This document shows, in pieces, positions 22,999-34,689 of a DNA stretch of 64,000 nucleotides. Position 1 is the first letter of the stretch. Each line of letters starts with the position of its first letter. The notes under the pieces were generated by a model that ran no database searches, had not been told where the DNA came from, and saw only the letters and a program-made list of their open reading frames with translations. Source of the DNA: Atherinomorus stipes (Eukaryota; Chordata; Actinopteri; Atheriniformes; Atherinidae); the NCBI GenBank assembly GCA_023101725.1, contig JALJCO010010235.1, positions 248,001 to 312,000 of the forward strand, written 5' to 3'. A program made the translations under genes and the position numbers.

Positions 22999-23321
22999 GT
23001 AACTAAAACACTGCAGAATCAAGGGGAGGCATAAAAAACAAGTAAACTATATACATGAAGTTATGGAGGATCTACTTCCTGATGTGAGGGTTTAGTGACT
23101 GCAGCCGATACGGATAAAGAGACATTGTTCTTTAAACATTTCAAATGTTTTGCATGAAAACCGAAGAAGACAAAGTTTATGGCTTATTCCAGATTTTTTG
23201 AACATGTTTCATCCACAGAAATGTTTTTTTTTTTCAGGACATGGCAGGTTTTTACCCGTTGTCTTTCCACATTTCTGAACAAATGACACTACTGAGTCAG
23301 AACTGTTTACTCTGTTTAGTG

Positions 23322-23500
23322 ATTTTTGGGCTTTAGTGGCCTTTATGTCACAGTGGACAGTCAGGGAAGGGGGTCAGAGACAGTGGGGGATGACATGCAG
23401 CAAAGAGTCCCAGGCCTTGAATCAAAACCTGGACCACCTGCGCTAAGGACCCGTAGCCTTTGTACACGAGGTGGCCGCTCAAACAGTTGAGCTAAACACC
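23322..23500 (-). mobile_element. tRNA-derived SINE
   Basis: The minus strand starts TTTAGCTCAACTGTTTGAGC (A-box-like). About 50 bases later comes GGTCCAGGTTTTGATTCAAG (B-box-like), then a body with CTTTGCTGCATGTCATCCCC and an end CACTAAAGCCCAAAAATC. This head-and-body order matches a SINE family abundant in teleosts. It is diverged: several CpG-derived positions in the B box have decayed. Confidence 0.8.
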
Positions 23501-23894
23501 ATCTTTTTAAAACAAAAAACAAAAACAACAACAAAAAAAAAACACTTTTTAATCAAGAAAAGGTTAGATTCTTTTTAAATCAGACAAAAATGGGCATTTA
23601 GTCTCAGTTTGTAATTAAATACAAATGCTGACATTTTGATATTATGCTGAACTGCAATCATGTAACCAGCTTATTTTGATTTGCACCAAAGAAATGAAAT
23701 GAAAAATACTTTATTTATCCCAGAAGGGAATTCCATGTTGCAATAGTCTCTCCCTCTCTCTCTCTCTCGCCACTCTCGCCACCGATGAAGATGACCAGTT
23801 CAGTGTCAACTGGATTTTTGAGAGTTTCTATAGAAGGAAAAGATTTAGATATTTAATAAAATATTTAATATTTAAAAATGTGTTCAAATTAGAC

Positions 23895-24226
23895 TTTTTT
23901 TTCACCCCAAAATCTTACCAAGTACATTTTTCTTATTTTTAATCAAAATTGCTCATCACACTCAACATAAGACAAAATCACCTAAAGAGAAACATTCCAG
24001 TGAGATATAGGAACTTGTTTTTAAGAGAATACATCTTAAATATCTTATTTCAAGAAATCTTATCAAGCAAAAAATCTTTGCCACTCTTAAAATAATAAAA
24101 AATATATTTATTTTATTTATTTATTTATTTGCTTTTAATAAGCAAAAAAAATAATAAAATAAAATAAATTCTGCCAATAGAAAAAGTCAAATTTTCTTGA
24201 TAAAATTTCTTGAAATAAGATCATTG

Positions 24227-24267
<41 letters not shown>

Positions 24268-24460
24268 GAAAAAAACAACAAACAAAGAAGGAAAAAAAAA
24301 GGGAAAAAAAAAGAGGAGGGAAAAAAAAAAAAGGGGGAAGAGAAAGAGGGGGAAGGGGGAAGGGGAGAGAGGACAATGTTGCAAGAATGGGGATAAAACA
24401 AGTTCCTATATCTCACTAGAATATTTCTCTTTAGGTGATTATGTCGTATAGATGAGATAT
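23895..24460. repeat. AT-rich palindromic repeat family, copy ii (both arms)
   Basis: The left arm (CCAGTGAGATATAGGAACTT) and right arm (AGTTCCTATATCTCACTAGA) are inverted copies, with AATAAGCAAAAAA and TTCTTGAAATAAGATC between. An A-rich expansion of about 150 bp (24231-24370) sits in the right half. Confidence 0.75.
24231..24372. repeat. Poly-A followed by purine-only tract
   Basis: A run of about 33 A followed by about 100 bases almost entirely A and G (GGGAAAAAAAAAGAGGAGGG and similar). It lies inside repeat copy ii and explains the Lys/Phe-rich open frames here. Confidence 0.93.
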
Positions 24461-25413
24461 TTTGACTGGAAGTAGTTTCACGTTCTCTATTCAGACATCA
24501 ATCATGAAAAACCGAAGGTTTGATTTTACCTTGACAGTTTCGGCAAACAGCTGTCGCCTTCATCAACATGAGGAACGTTTATGAGCCATTTTGACTAGAA
24601 ATTAGAAAAACGTTCCTCATAAGATTTTAAGTTTTTAGTGGTCAGGCTTTGGGTCAGAATTTTTTCTGGTTTAAATAAGAAATCTCAACATAAACACCAA
24701 AGTCGGCTTTTCTAGCAGCACAGAAAGAAATAATTTAAAACTCCTTTTCCCCATGAACTTAACAATCTAAGGTAGAGCATTTGAGGGGAAAATCCTTTTA
24801 AATATGTGAAGCCTTTTGTGTTGCAGGAATCTGAGTTCTGTCTGAACGAGTTTACGTCTTTGTTGAAAAGAAGCTCTGATTCAGTCTGACCTTCAGGTCC
24901 TCTTTAGGACGGGAACTTGCTTTGTCTTTCCAGTGTGGGTGCACCCATACCATGATTGAAACTGCCTCTAAACGTGGGCAGATAATTAAAGGTTTTCAGG
25001 TTTTCATGCACATGTTGCTATTCTTAAGTTTACCTTTCAGCTTTTCAGGCCGCAAGTCTGTATTGATTTTGTTTACACTGGTTTGACATGAGCAGCTTTC
25101 TTTATTGAGCAAATATCTCTGCTTTGCTAACCTTGAAGAATCAGTCTTATTCAATCTGCTCATTACTCTCCCAGAGGCGCAACACCCCAATCATTCCTCT
25201 TTTCCTTTTAAAAAAGGCTCTCCTCTGCTATTTTCGTGCTTCAGGTTTTTCATTGCTGAAATGTTTGAGAGAAGTTAGATGAGACTCTGTATTGACAAAA
25301 TTCATTGAATAAGTTACATTTAATTTATTCCAGTCTTGAAATTTCTTTCAAGTTTCCTCACAGTCCATTTTTAATCATTTATAGTAATTCCTAAATGTGT
25401 AACTGATTTCCAG

Positions 25414-25538
25414 AAAGGGAACCCTGCTGCTGAATAACAGCTTTGCTGTGATTGCTGCTCTGCTGCTGTCCTTCGGCGAGATGGCCAGATCTTTTGAGAT
25501 GCTCATTATTGGTCGTATCATTATGGGGCTGAACTCTG
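25414..25538 (+). CDS. slc2a9: slc2a9-like coding exon: helices 3 and 4 (start)
   Basis: Completes the LGRK motif, then reads KGTLLLNNSFAVIAALLL (helix 3) and FEMLIIGRIIMGLNS (helix 4). The NN pair and the GR in IIGR are conserved across class II GLUTs; human GLUT9 reads FEMLIVGRFIMG. The acceptor is TGATTTCCAG|AAAGG and the donor TCTG|GTAAGT. The length of 125 bp and phases 2 in, 1 out match its neighbours. The split codon G+GT joins to the glycine that begins the next exon's GVALS. Confidence 0.9.
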
Positions 25539-25748
25539 GTAAGTCATTTGTATAAATAATGTATATATATGCTTAATAGTGTTTACATAATTTGGAAAAA
25601 ATGTCATCAGTACATCTTATTTTGAGCATCACAGCTCATTACATGTGCATATAGTGGAGCTATTAGAAGTCTTTATCAAAATACAACGACCAAAACATCA
25701 GTAAAATGATTATGATAATGATGTTGAAATCAATTAATTGTCAAAGTC

Positions 25749-26438
25749 TAGGGATACACGATATTGGAATTTCGGCCAATATCCGATATGCTGATATTTT
25801 AAAATTCATGTGGCCGATAACCGATATTAATACCAAGATTAAAACTAAAAAAATAAGCAGTCATTGCAAACTGCAGTTTTGTTATCCGATTCCGACACTT
25901 TCAAAAATAAGGGTGGGAAAAAATATTGATACACTAAAATATCACGATATTTTCATATGCCAATATCAAATCGATATTTAAAAACGTGGTATCAATCTAT
26001 TTTACTTAAAAAATCTTGCGAGATTTCATTGTTCTGTAAATCTCACGAAATTTCGTGAATTCTCGCAAGATTTCGTTAGTAAGATAGATCGATACTGCCT
26101 TTTTGAATGTCAATATGATATCAGCATATGAAAACATCACAAAATTTATCTGAATTCTCGTGAGATTTCATAACAGAACAATAAAATATCGTGAGATTTC
26201 ATTAGTAAAATAGATTGATACCGCGTTTTTAAATGTCAATATATCAGCATATGAAAATATCGGCACATTTGTGTATCAATATTTTTCCCACCCCTAGTCT
26301 TTAGAAGTTTAAAAGTCTGTAAAAAAGAAGTTTTGACGAAGTAGGTTTTTTTTTTTTTTAGACTTTAGAAACAGCGGGCTGATCATTTAAATATTGTTTG
26401 AATATCGGTGGGGTGGCCGATTATATCGTGCATCCCTA
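25749..26438. mobile_element. hAT-type MITE with 8-bp target duplication
   Basis: TCAAAGTC is repeated exactly on both sides (25741-25748 and 26439-26446). The terminal inverted repeats are TAGGGATACACGATAT on the left and the inverse of TAGGGATGCACGATAT on the right. An 8-bp duplication is the rule for hAT transposons. No transposase is present, and a second palindrome is nested at 25911-26293. Confidence 0.9.
25911..26293. mobile_element. Second palindromic element nested inside the hAT MITE
   Basis: Left edge GGGTGGGAAAAAATATTGAT and right edge ATCAATATTTTTCCCACCCC are inverses. Inner words TCTCACGAAATTTCGTGA and repeated TCTCGNGAGATTTC give several stem-loops. It is related to 10315-10616. 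It could also be the element's own interior rather than a separate insertion. Confidence 0.65.
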
Positions 26439-27194
26439 TCAAAGTCCCACTTGAAAAATTCTGCTCAAGAGAAACTATCTATTATGGGCATAATATTTAT
26501 ACTTGTATAAAACTACAATATACCAGCTTAAACCCTCACACTGACCTTTTGTCTTGAATTATGATTATTGTCATTGAAACATCCGCTTGTTCTGTTATCT
26601 GTCATCTTTTCTTTATTTGTTTAGCTATTCATTTGATTTTAGTGACGCAGTTCAAACCTTTTTTTAGATTTCTGAAGATCTTCTTACAGTAATTTCAAAC
26701 CATTTACTTAAATGAAAACATATTTGAAGTTTGGCAAAAAAAAAAAAAAAATCTGTTTAATTTCCGTCGCCTCACCTTGAGTTGACAAAAAGGTTAAAAT
26801 CCACAAATATCTGTGTTGTTTTGTAAAACCTTGTAGTTTTATAAATGTTTTGACATCTTAATGGTAAAATAAATGATCTGAAGTCATGAACTGAATGTTG
26901 TGCAGTACAAAACATATTTCCCTCTGATGTACTGGGGTATAAAATAGCCCAAGTTGAATATATAGTTGAAATACTTTCCAGCATTGATTACCAATGAATA
27001 CAATGCTGATCATTTTTAACACACACACCTACTTTGCTGTGATGCTTTTAATGTTTTATGTAAAGCACCGTTCGTCAATTAAATGTACAAATGAACTGTT
27101 TGTTCATCACAAAAATGGGGCACAGACCCTCATCAGGTTTTCCTTTAGTTGCATTTCAACTTAAATCTGCTCCTTGTCTCTTCCTACCTGGCAG

Positions 27195-27340
27195 GTGTTG
27201 CTCTGAGTGCCCTCCCTATGTACCTGGGAGAGATTTCCCCACGACATATCAGAGGTTCCATCGGCCAGTTCAACTCCATCCTGATCTGCTTAGGAGTGTT
27301 CGCAGGACAAGTGCTGGGGCTGCCAGAGCTGCTTGGTCAG
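27195..27340 (+). CDS. slc2a9: slc2a9-like coding exon: helix 4 end, loop 4-5, helix 5
   Basis: Encodes (G)[20 protein letters not shown], then [18 protein letters not shown] and [19 protein letters not shown] plus RG is the hallmark loop between helices 4 and 5 of SLC2 proteins; the glutamine-containing helix 5 follows ([11 protein letters not shown], near identical to human [11 protein letters not shown]). The acceptor is CTGGCAG|GTG and the donor CAG|GTCAGT, with phases 1 in and 0 out. The reading frame stays open past the donor into the intron, which is chance: similarity to the family ends exactly at LLGQ. Confidence 0.92.
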
Positions 27341-27528
27341 GTCAGTGCTGCAGAAACTATCAAAGCATCTGCATTTTGGGAGCAGGAAGAAGTAATAACC
27401 TGTTTAATCCTGCACCCCTTTCTAGTTATAGTTCTCTTCTTTAGCGTTGCAACACTAATCACTTTATTTTCAACATGGACACATACCTCTTCTTAAACAT
27501 ACACATGTATACACCTGCATATACAGTA

Positions 27529-27817
27529 CAGTTGTCCTCAAAATTATTCATACCCTCCAATTAAAGAAAGAAAAAATTAGCTGACAGTGAAACAAGTTGA
27601 AATTGACAAAAGTAATAATAAATAAAAATTTTATGAAAATCATAAGATTGATTTTGAATTGTAGTTTGGAAGAAATATCAAAAACAAACACACAAAAAAT
27701 AAAACAAGTAAACAAGCATAATGGGGCTCCAAAGCTAAAATTTTGTTGAGCAACATTATTTTTGTGAATTTGGCCTTTTCTTTATTTGGACGGTATGAAT
27801 AATTTTGAGGATGACTG
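27529..27817 (-). mobile_element. Deleted Tc1 derivative, copy 1
   Basis: Terminal inverted repeats CAGTTGTCCTCAAAATTATT on the left and the inverse of TATGAATAATTTTGAGGATG on the right, with TA before the left end. Shares its internal sequence (GATTTTGAATTGTNGTTTG, GATGGGGCTC-type) with four other copies but lacks the middle section they keep. Confidence 0.82.
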
Positions 27818-27889
27818 TTCATACACACACGTACACATACTGTATGCATACACACATATACATATTTAAACATATAAGAACAATGCAGT

Positions 27890-28090
27890 CAAAACAAATA
27901 CATGCATAACTATATTGTACCTATGTACACATGTACAGTATATACATGCACATACATCCAGCACATGTTCCTATACACATACATGTACCCATACACATAT
28001 GCCTACATGCACTTTTGCATTACTATATACTCATGCACGGCATACAGTATGTACACATACTCACACATATCTTCAGCATATTTCCTCAGA
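27890..28090. repeat. Degenerate alternating CA/TA-rich tract
   Basis: Dense tacatgcacatacat-like sequence, alternating purine-pyrimidine over much of its length. It generates spurious overlapping frames rich in Tyr, His and Thr. Confidence 0.75.
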
Positions 28091-28926
28091 TTTTTAAGAA
28101 AAAAAAACCCGTGGCTCACTGGGAACCAACTTGTTGAATTTATGCAAAAGAATCATTTCGTCCACTTTAAATTGTGCTATCTTTTGCATTTTTATAGCTG
28201 TAGCTACAGAAACAGGAACAAATTTAGTCTCTGCCACAGGCTGCATGTAACAAAGTGCTGAAGGACATGATTTAAAATCTTAGTTGTCCATTATGTGTAT
28301 TCAGAACACCAGTTTATCTCCTGGGTTTGCTGCTTTTTTTATTACTTGAATGATTCATAGGTCAGTGTTAAATGGTTTAACAAGCTAAAAACACACTTGT
28401 CCCAAGATAATAAAAAAGTGGACTAGAAATGAAAGAAAAAGCAGCCAATGTGAAAGCAAAGCTATGAAAGCCTGAATTGCTACGGATCAACACAACTTCA
28501 AAAGATTACAAAACAAATCTGGCTACTTGGGAGCAAAATTGGAAGAAATGAGGGTCTCCAGACTTTTGCACAGTGTTGTACATCTTTTGATGTTATCATT
28601 CTTTTTCATTAAATGAAGATATAAATAATGCATTTGAAAACAACCCTTTTTCACATTTTTTTCATATTTCTCTCCAAAGGGAAAAAAAAAAAACCTTAAG
28701 CAGACAATAAAGTCAAGCCTGGATGTTTTTTCACATCTATGACTCTGAAAGTATCATACCAAAAGTAATGACAAAAGAAAAGCTGCAGGACACAAGCTGA
28801 TAAATAAAGATGTTTTTAATAAAGACATTGAAATTTGTGCCAGGATGTAGAATTTTTTAAAAACCAGAGTCAAACACGTTCTGTCAGATATAAACCTGTC
28901 CTCATCCTTGGCTTTAAAGTAATACA

Positions 28927-29372
28927 CAGTATTCCTCAAAATTATTCAGACCCTCCAGCAGCTGTCAGTAAAATAAGTTGTAAATGACAAAAGTAATAAT
29001 AAATAAAACTTCTATGAAAATCATGACATTGATTTTGAATTGTGGTTCAACAGAAATATTAAAAACAAACACACACACACATACACACAAAAAAGAAGTT
29101 AACAAGCATGATGGGGCTACACAGCTAAAACTTTGAGGTAATCACTGTAATCAGGTGTTTTCTGTGACGTCCAATTAAATGTCTGCACCTGTTGACAGGT
29201 ATGTTGGTCCACTGTTCATGGGAAAGGTGTTCTAATGTACACCACAGTTCAAAAGCAGTATTTTATTTCCTTGAATTATAATTTTGTTTCTTTAGTTTCC
29301 TGTAATCTGAATTACTGTTGTAAATTTAGCCTTTTCTTTAAATGGAGGGTATGAATAGTATGAGGGCGACTG
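28927..29372 (-). mobile_element. Deleted Tc1 derivative, copy 2
   Basis: The ends CAGTATTCCTCAAAATTATT and the inverse of TATGAGGGCGACTG are related to the other copies. It carries CTGTTGACAGGTATGTTGG and CCACTGTTCATGGGAAAGGT, which on the minus strand encode part of a transposase C-terminus. Confidence 0.82.
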
Positions 29373-31834
29373 TAGGTCCTGAAAGTTAAATTTAAAGCTT
29401 GTCTTACAAAATGTTGCTTCAATATTTAACTTCAAATTGTAAGAATTTTTTTTGTTATTGTACTTCATTTATATCTCCACTCCTTCCATTCATTATATTC
29501 CATGTGAGGAGTTGAGGCTGGTCTTGCAAACTCAACAGGCATCACAAAAGAGCTCTGAGAGGAGCTGCTGTGTGCACACACATCTCTCAACAGCAGGTTG
29601 TGTAAACCTGCACATCAAGCAAGCTGACTGGTTGACTCCCACGAGGATGCGAGTTTGAACAGAGACAAGACTACATGAACATACAACAGGCACATACAAA
29701 CCACCTTGAAAATGTAGCCGAGCAACACTTGAGCCTGCACACTCTGGAGAATTCCTTTATGACCTTTACAGTCGCGTACTCCACTATACTTACTGCATTG
29801 CTTGTTTCCTGATGGATCACAAAGAAGTCTCTGATTACATAGAAGACATGGACAGCCTTCCTCCAGTGCATTCCAACATGAAACATTTGGTGACACTTGC
29901 CACTCAAGACAATCAATACTCCTGTCCATCTGAAGCCACAGAATGCTGTAATGAAGAATACAAAGCTTGTCGGCGATAAAGGCTTATTAAGGTTGTGTGA
30001 CACGCTGATGGCTTCAGAATCTCATGGGTGCTTTGTGACGGATGGCTAAAAGCATGTTCCTGCTGGAAAACCCTAAAAAACACGCCCCTTCGCTGGAAGA
30101 AGGTCATTAGCTGCACATGAAGGTTAGATTCATTATCAGTTTGGAAAGCTCATCACAATTACACCTGAAACAAGTGACATCTTGGCAAGCGACGCCCCGA
30201 TAAGGTTTTTTTTGCCCCCAAGTCCGAGTCATTTGATTTTGAGGATCAGCCGATACAGAGTCCCGATCTGATACTTCTATAATACAATAAAAATCTAAAA
30301 GAAAAGACAATGTTTCCCCAACAAAATGTTGTAGCTGTGGGCGTGGCAATACTGCTGGTCGGAGAGGGGGTGTCACATCAACACACTGTCCATAAATGAT
30401 GCCTACACCACCTTTTCCAAACTGTGGGGCACTCGTGATCCATTTCTCCTCTGACATACTGAGAGGAGAAATGGATCAGCGGATCAGTTCGATCAAACGC
30501 ACCTCGGTCCCGGCCGGGTACAGTAAACAGTAAACAGGTACAGCAGTCCCTCCACGAGCCCCTAACCCACGCGTTCTAGTAGCGAACACTTCATCAATGG
30601 TCAGTAATGCCCACACCGACATTCATCCGTATATTATTAGCATAGTTTTAGCCATAAATAAAACCTGATGTATACGTGTTGGTGTGATTTGTTGTCATAT
30701 GAGGCCTGCCGTCTTCTGCATGAGTTGAAACTAGCTGCTAGCTAAAACGGAGAGATGCAGTAACACAAATAAACTCCTAAAGGAGGGACGTGGAAATCCT
30801 GTTACACTCATATTCAGCCGAATGGCACAAAGACAAGATGTAACGCTGATATTTAGAATGAGAGTCTTTGTTTTTCCTGCAGGTCCTACTGTATATGCTT
30901 TTTATTTACGTCTTCACAGCGCTCCATCCTTCCTAAAACTGATGCTGTAACAAGTTAAAATGAGAGGAAATTATTCTATTTCGGTTATTTCTGTTTGAAT
31001 AGTAGTTTTTAGTGAGAACTGTCGGTGCTCTTATATGCATTCATTCTGGCAGCGGTGTACGGTGACGGCTTCTGAACCGGACAGATGTAAATATCACTGA
31101 ATGCAGCTCAGAAGGGACGTGGTGATGTTTAACGGCTCGTATACAGCAAGCGCTTCTCTATACGGGTCACAGGAGTCCAACACTTCCATCTTATTCCTGT
31201 ATCTTTCCTTTTCGGCAACTAACAGCTGATTTAAACAACCTTTCTGTAGTCTGCCTGCACAGAGTCCGCCACGCCCCGTCATCTTTTGCCCGCCAGGGCT
31301 CCTGGCAGGTCATGTGACTGAAAAACTATAAATTGTTGTTAAGATGTCGTAATGGTACTGAAACAAATAAAAACAATCAAAATAACTGCTACAAAACAAT
31401 TATACTTAGTGGATGTTTTTGTTTCCAACGTGTAAATTATATTTATTTTCCAATACATGAACACATTAATCCAAACGGGCAATCAGGTCATAATTATGTG
31501 ATGAAAACAGCTGTAAGAGGAAAGCGGGAGAAAGAGCTGCAGATAAAAGGCTAAGAACAACAGTCAAGAATAGAAATGATGCTCAGGTTTTGCTGTTGGA
31601 GGCTCCCAAATACTGCATGTGTGCAGGTGCATGCTGGGATTTATATCTGGCCAAGTACGTGCAAGTCTCCTTTGATGCATGTTGGGTGAAATGGGCGGAG
31701 GAAGTTCTCATCCGGGGATTTCCAGCGTGCTTGCAGAGAAGCAAACTTTGAAATTGAACATGACTTGACCCACGGTTGATGACGTTTGACGAGTCCACGA
31801 GCACGCAAGTACGCAGACTAAGAAACAGCCAAGG

Positions 31835-31964
31835 GATCACCAAATCCGGACCTCTTGGCCCAGTGTCTGGAGGCCAATCAAGTTCTGCAGAGTGACTCAT
31901 TAATTTGAAAAACACAGTAAAAACCTTCAGGTGACTGGCCCAAGAGGTCTGGATTTGGTGACCC
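31835..31964. repeat. Inverted repeat, about 30-bp arms
   Basis: GATCACCAAATCCGGACCTC and GGTCTGGATTTGGTGACC are inverted copies, with TTGGCCCAGT and ACTGGCCCAA extending the arms around a 60-bp spacer. It lies inside a long minus-strand open frame that is probably not coding. Confidence 0.8.
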
Positions 31965-32069
31965 CTCCCCAGAACAACTCTTATAACAGAAAACACCATC
32001 GAGAGGAGGCCTGGAAATCTGACAACACAGGGCCGTATGCAGACAGTGTCAATGCAGTCATGATACTGT

Positions 32070-32089
32070 GTGTGTGTGTGTGTGTGGCA
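32070..32089. repeat. TG dinucleotide microsatellite
   Basis: About ten TG units. Confidence 0.9.
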
Positions 32090-32445
32090 GAAGTCTGTGA
32101 TGTGCATTGGAAACGACTCAGAAAGCAGCATGTCCTCTTAACAGAAGTAACAGAGAAAATGCAATTCCACATGACATTTCTAAAGTTGTCTGCAGGTTCA
32201 AAGTAAAGATGGAGCAGATCAATACTTCTACATTAAATATGAGTCCTTGCTTTGTCAGAAGAATGGACTCTTTGCCAATGGAAAGATGCCAGCGTAAAAC
32301 CACAGTGGTAGAAAGAAAGGGAGGAAAAATAATATCTGTTTGTACATAAGCAGGGAAATAAAGAATACCAAGGGAGAGATGAATTTGCTCAGAAAACAAA
32401 ATAGAACTTTCACTGGATTGAAATGTTGTCAAATTCAACCGGTAA

Positions 32446-32448
<3 letters not shown>

Positions 32449-32479
<31 letters not shown>
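32449..32479. repeat. Poly-T run
   Basis: About 30 consecutive T, possibly the poly-A tail of a minus-strand retroposon, though no body was recognised. Confidence 0.85.
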
Positions 32480-32485
<6 letters not shown>

Positions 32486-33083
32486 CAGCTGTCAAAAGCA
32501 AGATATTTTTCTTTCTCCGGTCCATTTAATTCAATCAAAGGAACAGCCACACAGGAGAAGGCACACACACACAAAAAGATTTAATTGCAGTGCTTTACCT
32601 CCACTATGGCTGGGGCATTGATCCAAAGACATTATGCTACATGGAGCCTCATCCAAGACACACTAATACACACATTATAATTGCAGGAATGACAACAAAC
32701 AAACAGTTAAAGTACGCACATACACAACATGTAAAATAAGCCCCGACCAAAAGAGGATTCAGACACAGCACAGAGTCTCTGACGTCTTGGACTTGCGTGC
32801 ACATGAAAACAGAATGAAGCTTAATAACTGAGATTCCTCAGATTCATTTAATCTGGCAGTGACTCTTAGATTTTTAATGTTGCACACTAAAAATGCCGGA
32901 TTATTTTCTCAGCTCAACTGCTCGGTTATGAAATGTGCAACTCATTTTTATTTGGGTTGTTTTTATGAACCTGTGCATTAGGATGAGTCATGATGGGTTG
33001 TTTTTTTTTTTTTTTTTACCTTAACCGTTGAGTTGGGTGTGTTTCTATTAGAGGGGGTGGGGCTATTTACAAAACTCAATGTA

Positions 33084-33542
33084 CAGTCGTCCTTAATTAT
33101 TCATAACCTCCAATTAAAGAAGGAAAAAAAAATCAGTTGTCAGTGAAATAAGTTAAAATTGACAAAAGTAATAATAGATAAAAAAAATTATGAAAATCAT
33201 GACATTGATTTTGAATTTGTGGTTCAAAAGAAATACTAAATACAAACACAAAAAATGAAACAAGTAAACAAGCATGATGGGGCTCTGAAGCAAAAATCTT
33301 GTTGAGCAACACTTTGAGGCGATTTCTGCAATCAGGTGTTTCCTCTGATGTTCAAAAAGACTTCTGCACCTGTTGGCAGGTATTTTGGTCCACTGTTAAT
33401 GGGAAAGGTGCTCTTATGTGTCTGGGACAGCCTTTTTGTTTTTGTAATTTGTACATTTTTATTTATTATTAGTTTCTTTAGATTCTTGTTATTTGAATTA
33501 TGAATTTTGTCTTTTCTTTAATAATAATTTTGAGGACAACTG
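33084..33542 (-). mobile_element. Deleted Tc1 derivative, copy 3
   Basis: Left end CAGTCGTCCTTAATTATTCA after TA; right end AATTTTGAGGACAACTG. The interior matches copies 2 and 4 (CACCTGTTGGCAGGTATTTT, CCACTGTTAATGGGAAAGG). Confidence 0.82.
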
Positions 33543-34275
33543 GATCAGAAAGGTTCATGGGAAACGCAAATGCAGCAGTTAGTTATGTTCACATTTAGCC
33601 AAATGTGGCCAAGTCCAGTTGAAAAATTCTGTTCAGCTTGAATGGCAGGCTGTTCTTCTGTCTCTAACTCTGTATCAGCTCTTTTGCTTACTCTACCTGA
33701 GTAAACATGCTCTCTAGTTATCTAGAAGTGGGTTAGATGCAGTGTCCAAATTTCATATTTGGGATTAATACAGTAAAAAACAAACAAACAAAAAAAAAAA
33801 CCTACATAATTTCAATGACCGTAAATCCTCTCATAGTGACCGGGGCTTTTATTTGTTTCAGGGCACCGAGGACCAGGCTTTTATTGGAAGGAGGGCTTTT
33901 ATCAGAAGAGAGGCTTACTGTATATTTCTATTTTTCAAACAGATCACAATGAATAAATCAACATATTGTGTCAGTTTGAACCCAGTCAAATGTCCTGGGC
34001 TCATTTATTGAAAATTGCTGCATGAAAAACTTAAACAGTGCAGTGCAGTTACCTAAGTAGGCCTACGGTATATTACGGTGGTGTAAACAGTCAAGAATCC
34101 AATCGATAAGCACTGCCTCGAAGTCCTGGCTAACTTTTTTCCTCCCCTCTCCGTTTGGACGCGTGTGCGGCTTTTTTCTGCTCCGGACAGTTTATTCTGC
34201 TGCTTTTTCCAATAGCTGATTTGTCTTTGCCATGTTGCTGCTGTGTTTTGTTGATGCGTCGTACAGGAAGAGGAA

Positions 34276-34319
34276 GTACCGTGTTCGTGCCTTTGTGTAC
34301 TAAGGCACGAACACGGTAC
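34276..34319. repeat. Perfect 18-bp stem hairpin
   Basis: GTACCGTGTTCGTGCCTT and AAGGCACGAACACGGTAC are exact inverted copies separated by 8 bases. GC-rich and strongly structured. It is not followed by a T run and is not in a context that suggests a terminator or a microRNA. Confidence 0.95.
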
Positions 34320-34405
34320 ATGGTGCGCTAACAGGAGTGGACATAGTGAACAGCAGCCTCTCATTGGGAAAAAACCCACCAAAAAACAGAGGCTTGTATT
34401 AGAGC

Positions 34406-34580
34406 AGGGGTGGCCAAGTCCAGTCCTCGAGAACCACTACAACTTTTAGACGTATCTCTTCTCCACCACACTTGAATTACCTCACATGTGTGAAACTTAG
34501 CCCTGCAGAGGCTTGATAACGAGCCATTCATTTGATTCAGGTGTGCTGGAGAAGGGCTGCATCCAGGGAAACGTGCAGAT
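34406..34580. mobile_element. hAT-like MITE (CAGGGGTGGCCAA type)
   Basis: Begins CAGGGGTGGCCAAGTCCAGT, a terminal sequence common in fish hAT-like non-autonomous elements, followed by TTCAGGTGTGCTGGAGAAG. The right boundary is unclear. Confidence 0.5.
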
Positions 34581-34689
34581 ATTTTTTTTAGGGGTGGCCA
34601 GAGAAAACATCTGGGTGGCCAAGGGTTATTAAAGGATAACTTTTGTTTCTTTCCACCTGGACTTTATTTCTAGGAATTTATACATGTAT

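Larger units (their letters stand above)
16391..25413. other. slc2a9-like intron, 9.0 kb
   Basis: Begins GTGAGT and ends CTGATTTCCAG. It contains the palindromes at 17386 and 18563, two MITE-like elements (19636 and 20849), the dispersed repeat at 20200, a SINE, homopolymer runs and the AT-rich repeat copy ii. I see nothing nameable in 16400-17380, 17650-18550, 18700-19620, 21430-22960 and 24620-25400. Region 17700-18300 is relatively GC-rich but without a recognisable exon. Confidence 0.85.
25539..27194. other. slc2a9-like intron, 1.66 kb
   Basis: Begins GTAAGT and ends CTACCTGGCAG. Nearly half is the hAT-type MITE at 25749-26438. The rest is AT-rich with no recognisable feature. Confidence 0.9.

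Noticed and set aside
24187..24451. Lys-rich or Phe-rich frames
   Set aside because: Translation of a poly-A and purine tract inside a repeat.
27149..27496. Plus-strand open frame extending beyond the helix 4-5 exon
   Set aside because: Family similarity ends exactly at the CAG|GTCAGT donor; the extension is intron read-through.
27902..28261. Tyr/His/Thr-rich frames in three overlapping registers
   Set aside because: They arise from a degenerate CATA/TACA tract.
29671..30003. Overlapping 104- to 110-codon minus-strand frames
   Set aside because: Two frames overlap with no recognisable domain or splice structure; neither can be supported as a gene.
31583..32131. 182-codon open frame on the minus strand, the longest in the window
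   Set aside because: It runs through an inverted repeat and a TG microsatellite (HTHTHTQ), shows no domain and no similarity I recognise; most likely chance.
34276..34319. Hairpin read as a transcription terminator
   Set aside because: There is no T run after it, and intrinsic terminators are not expected in a vertebrate intron.
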